Made by a program: the position numbers and the translations under genes. From Baaleninema simplex PCC 7105 (GTDB lineage: Bacteria > Cyanobacteriota > Cyanobacteriia > Cyanobacteriales > Geitlerinemataceae), in the NCBI RefSeq assembly GCF_000332355.1, contig NZ_KB235962.1, positions 430,564 to 494,563 on the forward strand: a stretch of 64,000 bases of DNA. The letters run 5' to 3'. This document shows, piece after piece, positions 17,262-26,200 of the stretch (within the stretch, counting starts at the first letter, position 1; each line of letters opens with the position of its first letter). A model generated the notes under the pieces. It worked only from the letters and a program-made list of their open reading frames with translations. It had not been told where the DNA came from and ran no database searches.

Positions 17262-17307
17262 ACTTCCCCAGTACGCTATTTAAACATCTGCTGTACTGGG
17301 GAGGTTC
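17262..17307 (+). terminator. Hairpin after the DUF4327 gene
   Basis: AACTTCCCCAGTAC pairs with GTACTGGGGAGGTT (14 bp, one G-T wobble, about 17-nt loop), 40 bp past the stop. No T-run follows, so termination is uncertain; it may stabilise the mRNA instead. Confidence 0.5.
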
Positions 17308-17583
17308 GTGCGTCAGGTTCGAGACGATCGCGTGAAGTTAAGTTGCATTGCAACATGATTGCAACCGGATTTCACTCGGGTTGAGAAATTGGCGTGTCAA
17401 TCTAACACGCGATCGCCTTCCTCGTCGCGTTTCCGATGAGAGAGCGTTCGTGTCGTGCAACGATAGTTGCATTGCAGCAGCAGTACTGCAACATCCCGAG
17501 ATTTAAATTGAAACGCACAGTATTTAACCGCCTTCGGGATCGATCGAATACCGGGGGATCGCTGCGATCGAGGAAACTCAAGC
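17308..17583. other. Convergent intergenic region
   Basis: Between the DUF4327 gene and tsaE, which converge. Contains a paired GTTGCATTGCA motif (around 17344 and 17466) and HIP1-like sites. No gene seen. Confidence 0.4.
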
Positions 17584-18045
17584 TCAAAAATAGGCGTTTA
17601 GCCCATCTGGAATCTCTCCCACAGCAGAAAGTTCTACTTGGCGAGCGTTTCCGTCGTGTTTCAAGCAAATACGAACGTAAACGTTCGGTAAATATGTCAG
17701 ACGGTCGGCCCATTCGATCGCCGTAATTCCCGGTCGAACTTCTGCACCTTCCCAATAAACTTCCGGTTGCAAATCTTCGATCTCTTCAGGCTGCAACCGA
17801 TACAAATCGAAATGATACAACGGCACCCGACCGTCGAGATATTCGTTAATCAGGGTAAACGTCGGACTGACGATCGCCTCAGAAATCCCCAAACCTTCGC
17901 CGATTCCCTGAATCAGCGTCGTTTTACCGCTGCCTAACTCCCCTTCGAGGAGTAACGTCGTCAACGGCGGGATATGTTTTCCCAACTTGACCCCGAAACG
18001 GCGTGTCGCGTCAGCATCGGGAAGAGACAGAACTGCAAGCGTCAT
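17584..18045 (-). CDS. tsaE: tRNA threonylcarbamoyladenosine biosynthesis ATPase TsaE
   Basis: 153 aa. TsaE acts with TsaB and TsaD to place the threonylcarbamoyl group on A37 of tRNAs that read ANN codons. Visible: Walker A GELGSGKTT (35-43), SPTFTLINEY (about 60-69), HFDLYRL (about 78-84) and AIEWADRL near 109, all family hallmarks. Length is typical. It is divergent from prxQ with only 62 bp between the starts. Partner genes are not in the window. Confidence 0.95.
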   Translation of the reverse strand: MTLAVLSLPDADATRRFGVKLGKHIPPLTTLLLEGELGSGKTTLIQGIGEGLGISEAIVSPTFTLINEYLDGRVPLYHFDLYRLQPEEIEDLQPEVYWEGAEVRPGITAIEWADRLTYLPNVYVRICLKHDGNARQVELSAVGEIPDGLNAYF

Positions 18046-18107
18046 CGCGAAAAATGTAAACTTATATGAAGTAATCGAACCGATCGTTCGGATATTTTAC
18101 AGAACCC

Positions 18108-18677
18108 ATGAAATCTCGTCGCAATCTTTTACAACTGATTTTGAAACTGACCTGGGCGAGTTGTCTCGCCATTGTCGCCGTCTGGGGGGCGATCGCGCAA
18201 CCGGCGTCGGCGATGGGGGGAACGCTGCCACCGCTGAACGCACCTGCTCCCGAGTTTACCTTACCCACAAATACCGGAGACGGAGAGGTTTCGCTATCCG
18301 ACTATCGGGGTCAGTGGGTGGTGGTGTACTTCTACCCCGCCGATTTTACCCCCGGTTGCACGCTCGAGGCGCGACGCTTTCAACAAGACTTACCCGAATA
18401 TCGCGATCGCAACACACAAATTCTCGGCATTAGTGCCGACGACGTGAATTCCCACGAAGACTTCTGCGACTCGGAAGGCTTGCGATTTCCCCTACTTTCC
18501 GATGTGGACGGCAGCGTTAGCAAAGCTTACGGATCTTGGATTTATTCGCGATCGGTACGTCACAGCTTTATCGTCGATCCTGACGGGATGCTGCGCGATC
18601 GATTCGTGAAAGTCAATCCCTCCATTCACAGCCAAGACGTGTTAACGCGATTAGACGAGTTGCGAGCTACTTCGTAA
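18108..18677 (+). CDS. prxQ: Peroxiredoxin Q/BCP, exported or membrane-anchored
   Basis: 189 aa thiol peroxidase. An N-terminal signal or anchor (residues 9-35, ending PASA) predicts export to the lumen/periplasm. The mature part shows APEFTLP, then VVYFYPADFTPGCT with peroxidatic Cys84. The usual resolving Cys five residues later is Arg89. A second Cys at 120 (EDFCDSEG) is 36 residues away, the spacing known for the Xanthomonas PrxQ Cys48-Cys84 pair, so an alpha-3 type 2-Cys mechanism is likely. A rubredoxin gene follows 80 bp downstream on the same strand. ATG at 18108 is the only sensible start. Confidence 0.9.
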   Translation: MKSRRNLLQLILKLTWASCLAIVAVWGAIAQPASAMGGTLPPLNAPAPEFTLPTNTGDGEVSLSDYRGQWVVVYFYPADFTPGCTLEARRFQQDLPEYRDRNTQILGISADDVNSHEDFCDSEGLRFPLLSDVDGSVSKAYGSWIYSRSVRHSFIVDPDGMLRDRFVKVNPSIHSQDVLTRLDELRATS

Positions 18678-18757
18678 ACCTTTAAATCTTTCTGAAGTTT
18701 GCAGCCTCGATGGACATCCCGCGCTACGGATGAAACCGTAGTCTTCAAAACTGTTCT

Positions 18758-18934
18758 ATGGCAACTCAAACCATGACTAAATACGTCTGCACAGTATGCG
18801 GTTACGTCTACGATCCCGAAAAAGGCGATCCCGACAGTGGCATCGAACCCGGTACGGCGTTTGAGGATATTCCCGACGATTGGGTCTGTCCGGTTTGTGG
18901 AGCTGCGAAAGATGACTTCGAGCCGCAAAGTTAA
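18758..18934 (+). CDS. Rubredoxin, soluble
   Basis: 58 aa small iron protein for one-electron transfer. Both Fe knuckles are complete: CTVCGY (Cys 11, 14) and CPVCGA (Cys 44, 47), with the conserved [10 protein letters not shown] and [11 protein letters not shown] between them. It lacks the C-terminal membrane helix of the photosystem-II-associated RubA, so it is a separate, soluble rubredoxin. Start at 18758 (MATQT); an internal ATG five codons later is also possible. It follows prxQ by 80 bp and may be co-transcribed with it. Confidence 0.93.
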   Translation: MATQTMTKYVCTVCGYVYDPEKGDPDSGIEPGTAFEDIPDDWVCPVCGAAKDDFEPQS

Positions 18935-18991
18935 CCGCACCCCAACGATCGAAGCGTGACGAGGAGATCGATCGCCCCTCGACTCCTCTCC

Positions 18992-19522
18992 TCATCGCGT
19001 TTGTTGCACGAGCCATTGAAACTTCGCCCGTACCAAATCTAAATCCTGCGGGTCGAGGGTGAGCGGTTTGGGGTTCGACAGTTCTGGGGCGTCTAAAGCA
19101 GTTCCATACCCGAGACGGCGCACTGTTGCCCGCATCCGATCGCACAAACACAGCGATAGCCCGCGATAAAAGCGAGAGGCAAACCCCAAATCTTGGTTGA
19201 GCTTCGACGTCAATCGAAATCGAGGAATTTCCAGCACTTCACACGGGGCGATCGCCTTGACGGTAGCGATGGGCAACCGGCTGTCTACAAACGAAATTTC
19301 ACCGATGACCTCTCCGGTAGAAATGCGAGCGAGTTCGCGATCGACGGGCGGATCGAGAACCACGCTGAACTCCCCCCTCAACACGAAATACAAGGCGCTA
19401 ATTTGCTGATCCTCGAAAATTAGCGTTTCTTCAGGTTCGAGCGTGCGCTTGCGACCTTGGCGAGCGAGCCAATCGATATCTTCATTGTTGAGTTCGCCCA
19501 AGATTAAAAATGCTTTCTTCAC
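18992..19522 (-). CDS. Cyclic nucleotide-binding domain protein (CRP-like sensor without HTH)
   Basis: 176 aa. Residues 1-25 (KKAFLILGELNNEDIDWL) start a cyanobacterial family in which a cNMP-binding beta roll (about 25-125) is the only domain. Seen: LYFVLRGEFSVVLD, ISTGEVIGEISFVDSRLPIATVKA, the phosphate-binding cassette region, then RFYRGLSLCLCDRMR. No DNA-binding helix follows. GTG at 19522 is chosen because GGGG lies upstream and residues before it are Arg-rich nonsense; the frame is open to 19882, antisense-overlapping nothing but overlapping the upstream hydrolase gene. Ligand unknown. Confidence 0.75.
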   Translation of the reverse strand: MKKAFLILGELNNEDIDWLARQGRKRTLEPEETLIFEDQQISALYFVLRGEFSVVLDPPVDRELARISTGEVIGEISFVDSRLPIATVKAIAPCEVLEIPRFRLTSKLNQDLGFASRFYRGLSLCLCDRMRATVRRLGYGTALDAPELSNPKPLTLDPQDLDLVRAKFQWLVQQTR

Positions 19523-19623
19523 GATCGTTGCCCCATAGCCAACTTCAATCAAACTCGAGATAGGATCTGCCGGTTCGACGACCGGCCTGGCGATCGCACC
19601 CTCCGATCTCGCATCGGTTATAC

Positions 19624-20697
19624 CTATTGTGACGTCCGCCCCCTCGCCTCCGTCCACTCGAGAACTCGATTCCACGCCCACCAACAATCTTCGTCTCCCG
19701 CCTGACGTCGAGCGCGATCGCTGGCAATATAACCGACGTGACCGCCCCGGTCGGTCAGCCACAAATCGACCGCCGAATTCACGGCGCAAGCACTTTGAAG
19801 GTCGGGCAGGATCGTCGGGTCGAAGAGGGGATCGTCGGCAGCATAGAGAATCAGCGTCGGATGTTCGAGTTCCTCGAGCCAAGGGAGCGGACTGCTAGCG
19901 GCGTAATAGGCTTCGACCGACTCGAATCCTAACGGCGAAATGACGAATTCGCGATCGAATCCCCAAATACTATCAGCTCGAGCGATGGCGTCGGGATCGA
20001 TCGTCCCCGGACGAGCCGCTTCTAACTGGTGTAGGAGTTTTTTCAACTGTCGGACGATGGACTTTTCCAAATACCGGCCGATCGGATGCGACGTTAAATA
20101 GGTCAGCGATCGCGTCGAATCGAGACTCGGACAGATCGTCGCCGCGCCCCCCAACCCCCGTAACACCGCCTCAGCGTTGGGTAAATCGGCCAACCGTTCC
20201 GGCTCTCGCTCGGCGATGCGAACCCCCCACAGTGCCAGTTGACCCCCTAACGAATAGCCCGAAAACCAAATCGGTGCCGGACATCCCAACTGCAACGCCT
20301 TCGCTGCAATTCTCAGGAAATCTTCTCCTTCATACAGTCCGTCTGACGTCAGCGCCGGAGAAAGTAACCCCGTTCGTCCGTGGGCTCGCCAGTCGAACGT
20401 CACCACCGCGTAGCCCAGACGATACGCTTTGCGCCGCAACAGTTCCAGATACCACTGATCGTCGAGACTTCCTACGATCCCGTAAGTCGCGACGAACGTT
20501 CCTTTCGGGTTGTCGGGAAGGGCGACGCGGCCGTAAAGGGGCGTTCCCCCGGCTCCCACAAACTCGACTTCCCGCTGCGATGGGGCGCTCTCGCGTATCG
20601 TCTTTTCCCAAGTCCGACGCGATCGCAATGCGATATACGCTGTCATGACAACGCCGTTACTGAGCCAGAAAGGAGGTTGGTAGGTAGGAAAATCCAT
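19624..20697 (-). CDS. Alpha/beta hydrolase, YheT/ABHD family
   Basis: 357 aa from ATG at 20697 (MDFPTYQPPFWLSNG); the frame runs to 20757 without a better start. The PPFWLSNG beginning, FVATYGIVGSLDDQWY, and TFDWRAHGRTG match the YheT/ABHD1-3 group. Nucleophile Ser149 sits in GYSLGG, the acid in ADDPLFD and the His in GGHVGY near the C-terminus. Likely an esterase of lipids; substrate not known. It lies about 100 bp upstream of the cyclic-nucleotide-binding gene on the same strand and they may be co-transcribed. Confidence 0.85.
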   Translation of the reverse strand: MDFPTYQPPFWLSNGVVMTAYIALRSRRTWEKTIRESAPSQREVEFVGAGGTPLYGRVALPDNPKGTFVATYGIVGSLDDQWYLELLRRKAYRLGYAVVTFDWRAHGRTGLLSPALTSDGLYEGEDFLRIAAKALQLGCPAPIWFSGYSLGGQLALWGVRIAEREPERLADLPNAEAVLRGLGGAATICPSLDSTRSLTYLTSHPIGRYLEKSIVRQLKKLLHQLEAARPGTIDPDAIARADSIWGFDREFVISPLGFESVEAYYAASSPLPWLEELEHPTLILYAADDPLFDPTILPDLQSACAVNSAVDLWLTDRGGHVGYIASDRARRQAGDEDCWWAWNRVLEWTEARGRTSQ

Positions 20698-20957
20698 CGT
20701 AATAGATCGTTGACCGTTGATAGTTGACAGGGAATCGGGAATAGAGAACAGTGACAAACCGTGAAGAGTTAAAAAGTTTCTCCCTGCTCCCCCTTGACGG
20801 TGAAGCGTGCAGAAGGAAGAGGGTAGAGTGTGGACTCAGGGCAGAGTGTCTTGACTCTTGACTTTTGACTCTTACCTCTAAACTGAAAGATGCTCCCCCG
20901 TCAGAGATTCGAGACAAAATAAGAAAAAATCGCAAAGAGCCTCTAGGAACGCGAGTC

Positions 20958-22643
20958 GTGCAGACGAACAAAACCTCTCAAGCCCATACTCGACATTTTC
21001 AAAGATACCTGGTTGCGGCATCGGCGCTCGGAATTTTCCTCGTCAGTGCGATCGTTGCGGCGGTGGCGGTCTTTCCCCTGTCGCGACAGTTAAAAGTCGA
21101 AGCTCGCCGCGAATTAAAATTTGCCGCCCAAACGCGCGTTTTCACCGTTGAAGAATTGCTCTCCCGCCTGCAAAGCATCGCCATGCAGATTACCAGTCGC
21201 ACTCGCGCTCGCCAAGTTCTCGAAGCCTACGATCGCGGCGAGATCGATCGCTCGGAATTCGTCACCACCAGTCAGCGGATTTTAACAGACGCCCTCAACC
21301 AATCCGAAGAAGTGGTCGGTATTACGCGCCTTAACGAAGAGGGAAATTTGGCGGTCAGCGTCGGACGGGAGATTCCTCGAGCGTGGTGGGTCGTTCCTCC
21401 CGCAACCGCGCAAACGTCACTCGTGCGCGATCCTGTTACCTTGTCGGGGCAATCCTACCTCGTTGTCGGCGCGCCGATTCTCAACTCGAACGGACAGCGC
21501 GTCGGAACGGATGTGGTGCTGTTTGACGTATTTCGGTTGCGAGAGATCGTCGACGATCGAACGGGACTCGGGGAAACGGGAACGACAGCACTCGGGACTT
21601 GGCGCAACGATCGCGTCGAGTTGTTTTTCTCGCAATACGACGAGGTGGCAGACTTGGCGCTTCAAACAGCCATCGAGCAAGCTGTGGCGGACGGCGAGAG
21701 CGGTACGCAGATCGTTCCCGGCGATACGCCGCAAGTGGTGGCGTTCGCGCCCGTAGAAGCTAGCACTTGGGGTCTGGCGATCGCGATACGTCGTCAGGAA
21801 CTCTACGAACCGATTTATCGGGATTTAACGGCCCTCAGTTGGACGATCGTAGGTGTCACGGTCGTCGGAACTGGGGCGACGGTTTTACTGTTGCGTCCTT
21901 TCGCCCAGCGATCGATCCAACAAGCGAGGAAGTTAGAACAGCAAATCGAGGAAACTAACGCGCTGCTGGCGTTGAAAAATCGAGCGCTGCAAGAGAAACA
22001 GCGCCAACAGGAATTAGTACGAGACGCGTTGCAGCAAATTGAAGGATTGCAGTTATCTTCAGATCGGGTGTCCCAGCAGGCTCGGGCGGCGAGACAGTGT
22101 ATGCAACAGTCGTTAGAGTTAGTGAGAACGGGGGCGTCGTCCGTCGAGCGAGCGTTGGACGGAACGCAGCAAGTGCGAGTACAAGTTCGCGAGATCGTCG
22201 ATCGCATGGGTCAATTGAGCGAGAGTATCGATCGCGTCAGTACCATCGTCGAGTTAGTGGGAGATTTCGCCGCCCAAACGAATATGCTCGCGTTGAACGC
22301 TGCGGTAGAAGCAGTACGGGCGGGGGACTCGGGGAAGGGATTCGGCGTCGTGGCCGGAGAAATTCGCCAACTGGCCGATCGAAGCCAGCAATCATCCGAT
22401 CGAATTCGCACGCTGATAACCGAGATTCAAAACGAAATTCGTCGCACGGCTAACGCCACTGAAGACAGCAACGAAACGGCAGATTCCGGCGTGCAGATGG
22501 CGCGAAACAGTTCCGAGATTTTCGACGACATCCAAAGCGCCATCGACGAAATGGCCGCGACGACCCAACAGATCGATCGGGCGAACCGAGAACACGTGTT
22601 GGCGATCGAGGCGTTAGTCGCAACCGTGCGATCGATCGCTTAA
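20958..22643 (+). CDS. Methyl-accepting chemotaxis protein
   Basis: 561 aa from GTG at 20958, which has AGGA 9 nt upstream; the frame extends to a TTG at 20865 inside repeat-like DNA. A membrane helix (about 17-42) is followed by a periplasmic sensor of roughly 260 residues (Cache-like: LNEEGNLAVSVGREIP, YLVVGAPILNSNGQ), then a second helix (LSWTIVGVTVVGTGATVLLL). The cytoplasmic part is a coiled coil with the receptor hairpin tip TNMLALNAAVEAVRAGDSGKGF. No HAMP domain is obvious and the cytoplasmic bundle is short. Separate from the hmp receptor; the ligand is unknown. Convergent with the LysR gene 11 bp away. Confidence 0.88.
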   Translation: MQTNKTSQAHTRHFQRYLVAASALGIFLVSAIVAAVAVFPLSRQLKVEARRELKFAAQTRVFTVEELLSRLQSIAMQITSRTRARQVLEAYDRGEIDRSEFVTTSQRILTDALNQSEEVVGITRLNEEGNLAVSVGREIPRAWWVVPPATAQTSLVRDPVTLSGQSYLVVGAPILNSNGQRVGTDVVLFDVFRLREIVDDRTGLGETGTTALGTWRNDRVELFFSQYDEVADLALQTAIEQAVADGESGTQIVPGDTPQVVAFAPVEASTWGLAIAIRRQELYEPIYRDLTALSWTIVGVTVVGTGATVLLLRPFAQRSIQQARKLEQQIEETNALLALKNRALQEKQRQQELVRDALQQIEGLQLSSDRVSQQARAARQCMQQSLELVRTGASSVERALDGTQQVRVQVREIVDRMGQLSESIDRVSTIVELVGDFAAQTNMLALNAAVEAVRAGDSGKGFGVVAGEIRQLADRSQQSSDRIRTLITEIQNEIRRTANATEDSNETADSGVQMARNSSEIFDDIQSAIDEMAATTQQIDRANREHVLAIEALVATVRSIA

Positions 22644-22654
22644 GTCGGCGATCG

Positions 22655-23596
22655 TCAACTCAATTGCAACGCGTGTTTCTTCACGAAGTTCTCGACGGTG
22701 GGGATGTTTTGGCTTTCAGAGAGCAGATGGTCGAGGAACGATCGCGCGAGAACGGAAAGCTGTTTTCCTTGGAGGTGAACGGCGTACCAGCGACAGGGAA
22801 TCGGGAAGCGATCGACCTCTAAAATCGCGAGATCGCCGATGACCAACTCGGGAAGCAAACAGTGAGCCGACAGTACCGAAATGCCCAAACCGCCAGCGAC
22901 CGACTGTTTGATGGCTTCGTTGCTCCCGAGTTCCAAGCGCACGTTGACCGAAATTCCCTCGCGCTCGAACAGGTGTTGCACGGCTCGCCGCGTTCCCGAA
23001 CCGGGTTCCCGCATGATAAACGTTTCTCCCTGTAACGCTGAAATCGAAACCCGCTGGCGTTGGGTTAAAGGATGCGTCGAAGAGGCCACGACGACGAGCG
23101 GATTGTCGAGAAACGGTCGAGCCACGAGATCGAGATCTTCGGGCGGTTGGCTGAGAATATAGAGGTCGTCTTGGTTCTCTAACATCCGACGCACTAATTT
23201 TTGATGGTTCGTCACTTGCAGTGCAATATCGACATCGGGATATTGCTGACAAAACGAGCCTAAAATGCGCGGAACGAAGTATTTGGCCGTCGTGACTACC
23301 GCCAAGCGCAGCTGTCCTCGCTTTTTCCCCTGCAAGTCTGCCACGGTCATCTCGAAATTGGAAAGTTTCGTGAAAATGTCTTGACAGGTTTCTAGGAGTT
23401 CCCTTCCCGCCTCTGTGAGATACAGTTGTTTGCCAATTTGCTCGAACAGGGGAAGTCCGATCGATTTGGTCAGTTGTTTGATTTGGGTCGAAACCGTCGG
23501 TTGAGTAATCGAGAGTTCTTCAGCAGCGCGAGTAAAACTACCGTGGCGAGCCACGGTTTCAAAAACGTGCAGTTGGTGGAGAGTGGCTTGAATCAT
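22655..23596 (-). CDS. cmpR: LysR-type transcriptional regulator, CmpR/CbbR-like
   Basis: 313 aa. The N-terminal winged HTH (residues 4-62, ATLHQLHVFETVARHGSFTRAAEEL, QPTVSTQIKQL) is very close to cyanobacterial CmpR, activator of bicarbonate uptake genes under low CO2. The co-inducer domain keeps LRLAVVTTAKYFVPRILG, FIMREPGSGTRRAV and AGGLGISVLS. No cmp, rbc or ndh operon is visible next to it, so the target is inferred from similarity alone and it could be another CbbR-family member. ATG at 23596 gives the standard start. Confidence 0.82.
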   Translation of the reverse strand: MIQATLHQLHVFETVARHGSFTRAAEELSITQPTVSTQIKQLTKSIGLPLFEQIGKQLYLTEAGRELLETCQDIFTKLSNFEMTVADLQGKKRGQLRLAVVTTAKYFVPRILGSFCQQYPDVDIALQVTNHQKLVRRMLENQDDLYILSQPPEDLDLVARPFLDNPLVVVASSTHPLTQRQRVSISALQGETFIMREPGSGTRRAVQHLFEREGISVNVRLELGSNEAIKQSVAGGLGISVLSAHCLLPELVIGDLAILEVDRFPIPCRWYAVHLQGKQLSVLARSFLDHLLSESQNIPTVENFVKKHALQLS

Positions 23597-23815
23597 GATG
23601 TTTTTCGTGACAGGGTCGCGATGTCTTCTAAATTGCCCCTCGGCTCTCGACGAGTCGATGGGGCAGTCGGACAGTTTGACGCGACGAACGAGGCTCGAAC
23701 GTTCGGTTCTATCTTAACCATAGATTAAAATCGATTGTTCGTGCTAGTCCTATCGAATAAAAACAATATAAATCCAAGCAGAGGCTGAACCGCGATCGCG
23801 TCCCAAAACCCTAAA

Positions 23816-23845
23816 AACCCCGATATCCGTCAAGATACCGGGGTT
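23816..23845 (-). terminator. ccsB terminator
   Basis: Twelve-bp inverted repeat (AACCCCGATATC / GATACCGGGGTT, one mismatch, 6-nt loop), followed on the minus strand by TTTTTAGGGTTTT. 35 bp past the ccsB stop. Confidence 0.7.
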
Positions 23846-23879
23846 CCAAGCGAATTTCGACCCGAGCCGATCGGACGTT

Positions 23880-24899
23880 CTAGAAGAACCAGCCGTAGGA
23901 GTGCAACCCTTTACCGAGGAGGTTAACGCCCAAATAACAGACCCAAACCACCACGAAACCCGCCGAAGCGAGGATCGCAGGACGACGACCTTGCCAACCC
24001 CGAGTAATTCGCGCGTGGAGGTACGCCGCGAAGACCAACCAGGTGATAAAGGCCCAAGTTTCTTTGGGGTCCCAACTCCAATACGTTCCCCAGGCTTCGT
24101 TAGCCCAGACTGCCCCGGCAATAATACCGATCGTCAGCAAGGGAAAGCCCAAGCCGATAATCCGGTAACTGACGTTATCGAGGGTATCTGCCAAATTCAA
24201 CCGTTGGGGCGAGAGAGCGACCGTTTTCGGTGCTGTCGCGACGCGATCGACCGTGGCGACGCCACCGCCGAGGTTGTCGGCGCTGAAGGTTTCGACCGTC
24301 GCCTCAACTCGAGACGCGTTAGCGTGCGGGGTCTGAATTTGACGTTTGGGATCGCGGAACGCTCCAGTCCCGACCGAACTTCCCCGCAGTTCTACATTTT
24401 GCCCTCGCGTAACGGCCAAAAACGCGATCGCCAGCAGCGAACCCACCATTAAAGTGGCGTAACTAATCATCATCACGCTGACGTGCATCATCAACCAGTT
24501 CGATTTGAGGGCGGGAACCAACGGCGCCGCCACCTGCATCGTGTCCGGTAAGGTTAACGCCGCGAAGGCCGTGATGCCCATCGCCACCGGTGCGGTAACG
24601 ACCCCAACGAGACGACTGCGGCTGGTGTATTCCGCCACGAGATGGATAGCCGTCAGCCCCCAGGTTAGGAAAAATAAGGATTCGTACAGGTTGCTGATCG
24701 GAAAATAACCGGCTTCGAGCCATCGCGCTCCTAAGAGGGTCGCGATACAGAGGTTCGCCACGGCAATACCCGTCGTTCCCAAAACTTGCAGGTATGGAAT
24801 GCGGGGAAAGGCGGCGCCCACCCAGTAGACCAACATGGTGGCAAACAGAACAGCGAACGAAATATTGTCCAGTCCGTTCTGGAGCGATACCAGATCCAT
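23880..24899 (-). CDS. ccsB: Cytochrome c biogenesis protein CcsB (ycf5/CcsA homologue)
   Basis: 339 aa thylakoid or plasma membrane protein of the system II haem-delivery complex that attaches haem to apocytochromes c. About eight hydrophobic segments are visible, including [12 protein letters not shown] and the tryptophan-rich haem-handling WWD motif region [19 protein letters not shown] (about 268-286), followed by the conserved [12 protein letters not shown] and the C-terminal [15 protein letters not shown] polar insert (about 180-235) between membrane segments is of ordinary type. Naming varies: chloroplast workers call this protein CcsA. The partner ccs1 is not in the window. Divergent from arsR-like. 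Confidence 0.94.
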   Translation of the reverse strand: MDLVSLQNGLDNISFAVLFATMLVYWVGAAFPRIPYLQVLGTTGIAVANLCIATLLGARWLEAGYFPISNLYESLFFLTWGLTAIHLVAEYTSRSRLVGVVTAPVAMGITAFAALTLPDTMQVAAPLVPALKSNWLMMHVSVMMISYATLMVGSLLAIAFLAVTRGQNVELRGSSVGTGAFRDPKRQIQTPHANASRVEATVETFSADNLGGGVATVDRVATAPKTVALSPQRLNLADTLDNVSYRIIGLGFPLLTIGIIAGAVWANEAWGTYWSWDPKETWAFITWLVFAAYLHARITRGWQGRRPAILASAGFVVVWVCYLGVNLLGKGLHSYGWFF

Positions 24900-25088
24900 T
24901 GAAATCTTCTCCCTAGTTGTCGATCTCGAACGTTTGCGTTCGATGCGTTGAAAACTGTTTCGATCCTAGCGAGTCTCGGGGCAAAGCGAAAATCTTGCAG
25001 CGAAACCGTCTCCCGAGCCACCGGATTCTAAACCTATATGACAATATGATGTTAACAATAACTTAAGATAGTACGAAAATTAAGACAG

Positions 25089-25436
25089 ATGCAATCCACT
25101 TCTATTGCGGCCCTGGCGAAAGTCTCCGATTACTTTAAAGTGTTGTCGGAGGTCAGCCGTTTGCTCGTTCTCTGTACGTTGAAGTCGGGGACGAAGAACG
25201 TTTCCGAAATTGTTGAGGCAACGGGACTCGGTCAAGCTAACGTCTCGAAACACTTAAAAATTCTCACCCAGGCTGGTTTTATCCAGCGGACGCCCCAAGG
25301 GGTCAGCGTGTATTACGAAATCAGCGATCCGGTGGTGTTTCAACTGTGTGAGTTGGTTTGCGATCGCCTGTCGGTTCATCTCGAAGCCCAAGCCCAGCAC
25401 TCAGAACACCTCAAAACGTTCCAACAGTCGATCTGA
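25089..25436 (+). CDS. ArsR/SmtB family repressor
   Basis: 115 aa winged-HTH regulator. Dimerisation helix LAKVSDYFKVLSEVSRLLVLCTL, recognition helix GLGQANVSKHLKILTQAG (about 48-65), then the wing TPQGVSVYYEISD. No obvious metal-binding cysteine pair in alpha-3; the Cys residues at 29, 81 and 85 are scattered, so sensing may be by redox or another route. The 60 bp upstream are AT-rich with overlapping half-palindromes (ATATGACAATATGATG), a possible autoregulatory operator. Divergent from ccsB. Confidence 0.85.
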   Translation: MQSTSIAALAKVSDYFKVLSEVSRLLVLCTLKSGTKNVSEIVEATGLGQANVSKHLKILTQAGFIQRTPQGVSVYYEISDPVVFQLCELVCDRLSVHLEAQAQHSEHLKTFQQSI

Positions 25437-26200
25437 CCGTCGTGCTGACACGTTCGCACCATTATACGCTTAAACCCATCAGGAGAGTTTGACGGGTTTC
25501 CGAGGACAACTCGAGACGCGGCGGCGTCAGGGGCGTTCGTACCGCCGCGTGTCGTGGGAGGCGGCCAGCTCTTTGAGCATTGCGACGTCGTTCGTACGCT
25601 CGGTGTTGCGGGGCTGCGATCGCGATCGTCGATTCACCGTTTTGGAGAGCGAGACACTCGCTCTCGACGCCTCGGTGCGACCCCCAACCGTGACGACAAT
25701 ACCAAGAAATCTAAAGATCGCACGGTCGAAGAGGGGCAATGGGTCAATACGCCACATTTCTTTAATTTATGAAAATTTGACGGCTCGTCTGAGTTAATTA
25801 TCGTGAATTTTTGTGTAATTCAATAACTCATATTTACTTTAAAAATCTTATCGATATCGCGATCGATTTTCGAGAAAAGACGACTTAAAATTAAATAGAG
25901 ATCTCGCAGACGCCGAAGTCGAGACGCCCGAATCGTGACGCTCTCGAAAATCGACCGGTCGTCTTTTTGAGAGTCGAACGAGCGACTAAGGAGTCGATCG
26001 AGGATTGCCAACGAGGGCGATCGATTTTTTTGTTCGGATGCCCGATCTCAATTTACCGATGTCGGTCGTCAGTCATGATTCTCGACGTGTTTTAGCAACG
26101 TTCTCAACCACGGTCGAGAATCGATTTTTTTAGCCAGTCTACTCGAGTCCGATCGAGGGTCTTGAAAAAAGTCGCAACTCGCATTGCAGGGAGAGTAAAT
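25437..26200. other. Intergenic region without a clear gene
   Basis: 764 bp. Two short minus-strand frames (25527-25757 and 25820-26011) are open but Arg/Ser-rich with no ribosome site, so I do not call them. Several partly complementary GATCGA and CTCGA segments could fold. A promoter for the thioredoxin/CcdA gene must lie at the right end. Confidence 0.5.

Noticed and set aside
18108-18677. PrxQ as a broken or 1-Cys enzyme because Arg replaces the nearby resolving Cys
   Set aside because: A second Cys 36 residues downstream fits the known alpha-3 type of PrxQ, so a 2-Cys mechanism is likely intact.
25527-25757. A 76-codon minus-strand frame in the gap after the ArsR gene
   Set aside because: Arg/Ser-rich, no Shine-Dalgarno, no recognised motif. 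The plus strand is equally open here.
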